Source of the DNA: Chryseobacterium vaccae
GTDB taxonomy: Bacteria; Bacteroidota; Bacteroidia; Flavobacteriales; Weeksellaceae
Assembly (NCBI RefSeq): GCF_009602705.1
Contig: NZ_VSWH01000001.1
Span: 2,852,001-2,916,000, forward strand
Direction: 5' to 3'
DNA length: 64,000 nt
Positions 61,425-64,000 of the stretch are shown piece by piece; the first letter of the stretch is position 1; each line of letters begins with the position of its first letter. The notes beneath the pieces are model-generated. The model ran no database searches. It worked only from the letters and a program-made list of their open reading frames with translations, and had not been told where the DNA came from. The position numbers were made by a program, and so were the translations under genes.

Positions 61425-61867
61425 TTATCCACATACTTATCCACAAAGTTATCCACATTAAAGAAATAGAATTTTATTAACCACAAGGATAAATAATAGC
61501 AGAGGATTTCCTGATTGGATCAACATATTTCATCACCCTTTATTTCCTTTAACCTTATCAAATTAGCTAAAAAAGATGCCAACCTATTATTGATAACCTT
61601 CAGACCTCCCTCTTCCATCTCCCAGCTTCCAAGCTCGATAAATCAAAAATTCTTATCCCGGACTAAGGTTAACTTTATACTTATCCACAGAGTTATCCAC
61701 AACTGGAATAAACCATGAAATGAATTACTGTTTATCAATAGCCAAACAACAAAAACAATTAAACCGCCTGTAAATAAGGCAAATTGCTCATTTATTAAAA
61801 TACAATTTTTAATTTCAAAACGATTATATCCTTCCTCGACTGACATTTATACACATTGTTATCCACA
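61425..61867 (+). other. Phased cluster of DnaA boxes, candidate oriC
   Basis: TTATCCACA, the strong DnaA box, occurs exactly at 61425, 61437, 61449, 61681, 61693 and 61859, and TTATACACA at 61847. All are on one strand. Inside each group the starts are exactly 12 bases apart (three, then two, then two). A diverged TTAACCACA is at 61477. The stretch 61700-61850 is very AT-rich and could be the unwinding element. Such clusters mark bacterial origins. Not proven: the same layout could titrate DnaA elsewhere. Confidence 0.6.
61557..61673. repeat. Dispersed intergenic repeat, copy B
   Basis: It is homologous to 17073-17190 (shared core ATTATTGATAACCTTCAG). It sits between the first and second DnaA-box groups. 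No coding potential is seen. Confidence 0.75.
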
Positions 61868-61873
61868 ACTTCT

Positions 61874-63718
61874 TTATTTCCTGATTCCGTACGCTTCCAT
61901 AATCTTATTAAAGATCTCCGTATTTTCGTATATACCGGTAAATTCCCTTGAATTGGGTCCATAAGCAAACACACTGGAAGGAACAGCCGTATGATCATTC
62001 GTGCTGAAATTCCCGAATACCCAACCATCTTTAAGGCTTCCGTCAAGAAGGGTCAATCCTCCGGTTTCATGATCTCCGACAACAATCACCAGTGTTTCTT
62101 TATTTTCGTCGGCAAACTTCATGGCTTTTCCCACTACTTGGTCAAAATCCAGTAATTCAGTCATCAACTGCTCCAGGTTGTTACTGTGCCCTCCTCCATC
62201 GGTTTGTGAAGCTTCTACCATCATGAAAAATCCTTTTCTATTATCCTTCAGGTCATTCAATACCATATCGAAAGCATCAGCCAGCCAGTTTCCTCTTCCT
62301 TCGGTTACTCTTTTTGAAGCCAGAGGATCTGCAATAATCATACGTCCGTTGATTTTATTGACCGATTTCAAATCATCATAAATCTCAACTGCAGCCTCTT
62401 TGAATTTCTGCCTGTATTCTATTGATAATCCACCAGATGGACCTCCAACTAAAATCTTAGTTTTAGAATTAATAAAATCCATCATAATATTTCCCGAGTT
62501 GTTTCTATTATCTGAATGAGCATAAAAATCCGCCGGTGTAGCATCTGTTATGTCTCCCGTAGAAATAAGTCCGGAAACCAACCCTTTTGCGGCAACAATA
62601 TCAGGGATCTGAGCAAGTGCTTTCCCCATAGCATCTACTCCAACAAATGTATTTTTAGTTTTCACTCCCGTGGCAAAAGCTGTTGATCCCGGTGCCGAAT
62701 CTGTGATATAAGCATTGTATGAACTGGTTTTGGACAGCCCGGTTGACTTCATATTAAAGACATTCAATTTTCCTTTATTGGCTGTAAATGCAGCATAATA
62801 TTGGGAAAGAGAAGTTCCGTCCGGAATCAGAAGAATAACGTTTTTCAATTTTTTACTGATTCCGTCTGATTTATAGGAAGGAGTATACACAGGATAGTCT
62901 TTTGTATTCTTATAAAAATTCTTTGGGGCAGCATTCAGAAATTTCTTAAGATCAGGAATATGATCGGTATTGATAAAATCCACATTGCTGTTCATAAGAT
63001 TTACCCAGGCATTCGGGAAATCCGGAGCTCCGTAAAAACGGATCTGCTTCTGTTGACGATGTGCCTTTTCTACCGCATCTTTTATTTTCTCCGTTTCCTC
63101 ATCCCGGGGAATTCCTTTTCCATTCCATTGTATCAGATCTTTCAAATCTGCACTGAATATTCCTATCCTTTTCAATTGGTCCTCCCTATAGCTTTTATCA
63201 AGGTCACCATCAAAATAAAGATAATCCGGATAACTTTTAAAATCTTCAGGCTGCGGCCTTCCTCCTGTTATCACAATTTTAATTCCAGGACAGCTGGTAA
63301 TCTCAGGATATTTTTTTAAGCTGGCCGTCAATATTTTCAAAGTCGTTTTATAATCGTTTTTAATATCAATCAGGAGCTGGAGCTTTTTATCAGCTTCAGG
63401 ATAAATATTTCCTTTATTCTGTTTGATCTGTTTTGAAATGTTATTCAGATAAAGGGTCTCCAACGTTCTTTCCGGAGACAGCTCTTTTTCGGTATGCGCT
63501 ACCAGAAGTTTTCCTTTCACAGGAAAAACGTCCGCTTCTATTGACCCGAATCCTGCATAATAGGCTTCCCAAAACGGGATTTCCTGTAAATAATCATTAT
63601 GAGAGTGGGCATTATTTACATGGTATCTCAGGTAATTTTGTGCCTGGTTTTTTGAAAAAATGGCCAGCATCAGGAAAATGCTGATCTTTTTTGAAAGCTT
63701 TATCACAGAGGTCATCAT
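61874..63718 (-). CDS. Exported phosphodiesterase-alkaline phosphatase fusion
   Basis: A 614-residue exported protein from the ATG at 63718 (or 63715); a longer frame to 63754 crosses the promoter. The signal peptide ends KNQAQ. The N-terminal ~250 residues are a phosphodiesterase-like TIM barrel (NAHSHNDYLQEIPFWEAYYA, GSIEADVFPVKGKLLVAHTE), related to GDPD/PLC enzymes. The C-terminal ~350 residues are alkaline phosphatase: VILLIPDGTSLSQYYAAF, DSAPGSTAFATG (nucleophilic Ser in the DSA position), GDITDATPADFYAH, ASQTDGGGHSNN, GDHETGG. In sequence, one half could release a phosphomonoester that the other dephosphorylates, but this coupling is inference. It probably scavenges phosphate outside the cytoplasm. 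Confidence 0.9.
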   Translation of the reverse strand: MMTSVIKLSKKISIFLMLAIFSKNQAQNYLRYHVNNAHSHNDYLQEIPFWEAYYAGFGSIEADVFPVKGKLLVAHTEKELSPERTLETLYLNNISKQIKQNKGNIYPEADKKLQLLIDIKNDYKTTLKILTASLKKYPEITSCPGIKIVITGGRPQPEDFKSYPDYLYFDGDLDKSYREDQLKRIGIFSADLKDLIQWNGKGIPRDEETEKIKDAVEKAHRQQKQIRFYGAPDFPNAWVNLMNSNVDFINTDHIPDLKKFLNAAPKNFYKNTKDYPVYTPSYKSDGISKKLKNVILLIPDGTSLSQYYAAFTANKGKLNVFNMKSTGLSKTSSYNAYITDSAPGSTAFATGVKTKNTFVGVDAMGKALAQIPDIVAAKGLVSGLISTGDITDATPADFYAHSDNRNNSGNIMMDFINSKTKILVGGPSGGLSIEYRQKFKEAAVEIYDDLKSVNKINGRMIIADPLASKRVTEGRGNWLADAFDMVLNDLKDNRKGFFMMVEASQTDGGGHSNNLEQLMTELLDFDQVVGKAMKFADENKETLVIVVGDHETGGLTLLDGSLKDGWVFGNFSTNDHTAVPSSVFAYGPNSREFTGIYENTEIFNKIMEAYGIRK

Positions 63719-63751
63719 GTTCAAGAAATTTATTTTTAATAATAGAATGTG

Positions 63752-63759
63752 CAAAAATA
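63752..63759 (-). promoter_or_regulatory. -7 promoter element of the phosphodiesterase-phosphatase gene
   Basis: On the - strand this reads TATTTTTG, 33 bases before the ATG at 63718. Confidence 0.45.
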
Positions 63760-63877
63760 GAACAGTACGTTCTCCGGTGGGTTAAGGTATTTTTATGTTT
63801 TCATTAAAAAACAGTACCCGCCATTACTAAAATTCATGTTTACATTATAATAAATAGCAGATTCACTTTTCTTTTTT

Positions 63878-63885
63878 TACATTTG
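63878..63885 (+). promoter_or_regulatory. -7-like element in the right-end intergenic region
   Basis: TACATTTG fits TAnnTTTG and lies 81 bases before the ATG at 63967. The long spacing makes it a weaker call. Confidence 0.3.
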
Positions 63886-63966
63886 CTGGAAATACGGTTC
63901 AGGATTCTGAGAAAGATCAGGAACCGGAAAAGAATCAATACAAGTCTAAAATTCATATATCAATAA

Positions 63967-64000
63967 ATGACCATCATCATCACAGGAACCTCATCAGGAA
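63967..64000 (+). CDS. Start of a short-chain dehydrogenase/reductase (partial)
   Basis: The last 34 bases read M-T-I-I-I-T-G-T-S-S-G, the opening beta strand and the first half of the TGxxxGIG NAD(P)-binding motif of the SDR family. The gene runs off the right edge. The substrate cannot be told. Confidence 0.7.
   Translation, partial: MTIIITGTSSG

Noticed and set aside
1..64000. CRISPR array, insertion sequence, rRNA or tRNA genes
   Set aside because: No regularly spaced identical repeats, transposase-like frames, or recognisable RNA genes were seen on reading both strands.

Overview
The window looks like chromosome from a low-GC member of the Bacteroidota, family Weeksellaceae, most like Chryseobacterium. 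Three things point there. Many genes have a Bacteroidota-type -7 element (TAnnTTTG) 15-80 bases upstream. Several secreted proteins end in type IX secretion (T9SS) sorting domains. The housekeeping proteins (accA, tsf, rpsB, rpsI, rplM, trmB, guaB, aroA, ruvC, fused icmF, type B L31) are flavobacterial in character. No rRNA, tRNA, CRISPR array, insertion sequence or prophage is visible. All names come from reading the sequence; no database was searched.

Layout: 0-2 kb holds accA and a secreted DUF6759-like protein. From 2.0 to 19.1 kb every gene is on the + strand: tsf, three small proteins, three large tandem IgGFc-binding/T9SS type B surface proteins, a secreted regulatory-domain protein, and a cluster of DUF6759-like paralogues around trmB. 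From 19.2 to 21.1 kb lies rplM-rpsI-rpsB on the - strand. Then come a duplicated DUF3667 zinc-ribbon membrane pair, fused isobutyryl-CoA mutase, an AraC regulator, a TonB-type outer-membrane receptor, an M16 peptidase, a Dph6-like protein and a serine hydrolase. A PadR operon with a palindromic candidate operator follows, then a 2'-5' RNA ligase-like protein, ruvC and a decayed gene. At 40.2-43.1 kb a DUF4407 membrane protein is paired with an AAA+/M41 protease hybrid. Next are a tail-collar-like secreted protein, T9SS cargo including an M43 metalloprotease, and guaB. An ECF sigma operon (sigma, putative anti-sigma, DUF4252-GIN, DUF4252 lipoprotein, membrane protein) runs from 52.5 to 48.8 kb. 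The right end holds a disrupted lipoprotein with a JAMM-like motif, a GlmU-like enzyme, rpmE, a parallel-repeat lipoprotein, a MazG-like enzyme, aroA, a cluster of phased DnaA boxes, a phosphodiesterase-alkaline phosphatase fusion and the start of an SDR gene.

Most notable: (1) re-inverting about 17 kb (roughly 1.9-19.2 kb) would place tsf behind rpsB and unite the DUF6759 paralogues, which suggests a chromosomal inversion; (2) the DUF4407 plus AAA/M41 pair looks like an FtsH-style protease whose membrane anchor is a separate protein and whose ATPase is Clp-like; (3) six exact DnaA boxes plus one variant, in 12-base phase, make 61.4-61.9 kb an oriC candidate; (4) a 9-base inverted repeat overlaps the padR promoter; (5) a pseudogene, a frameshifted lipoprotein leader and two unlisted small proteins were found by direct reading.
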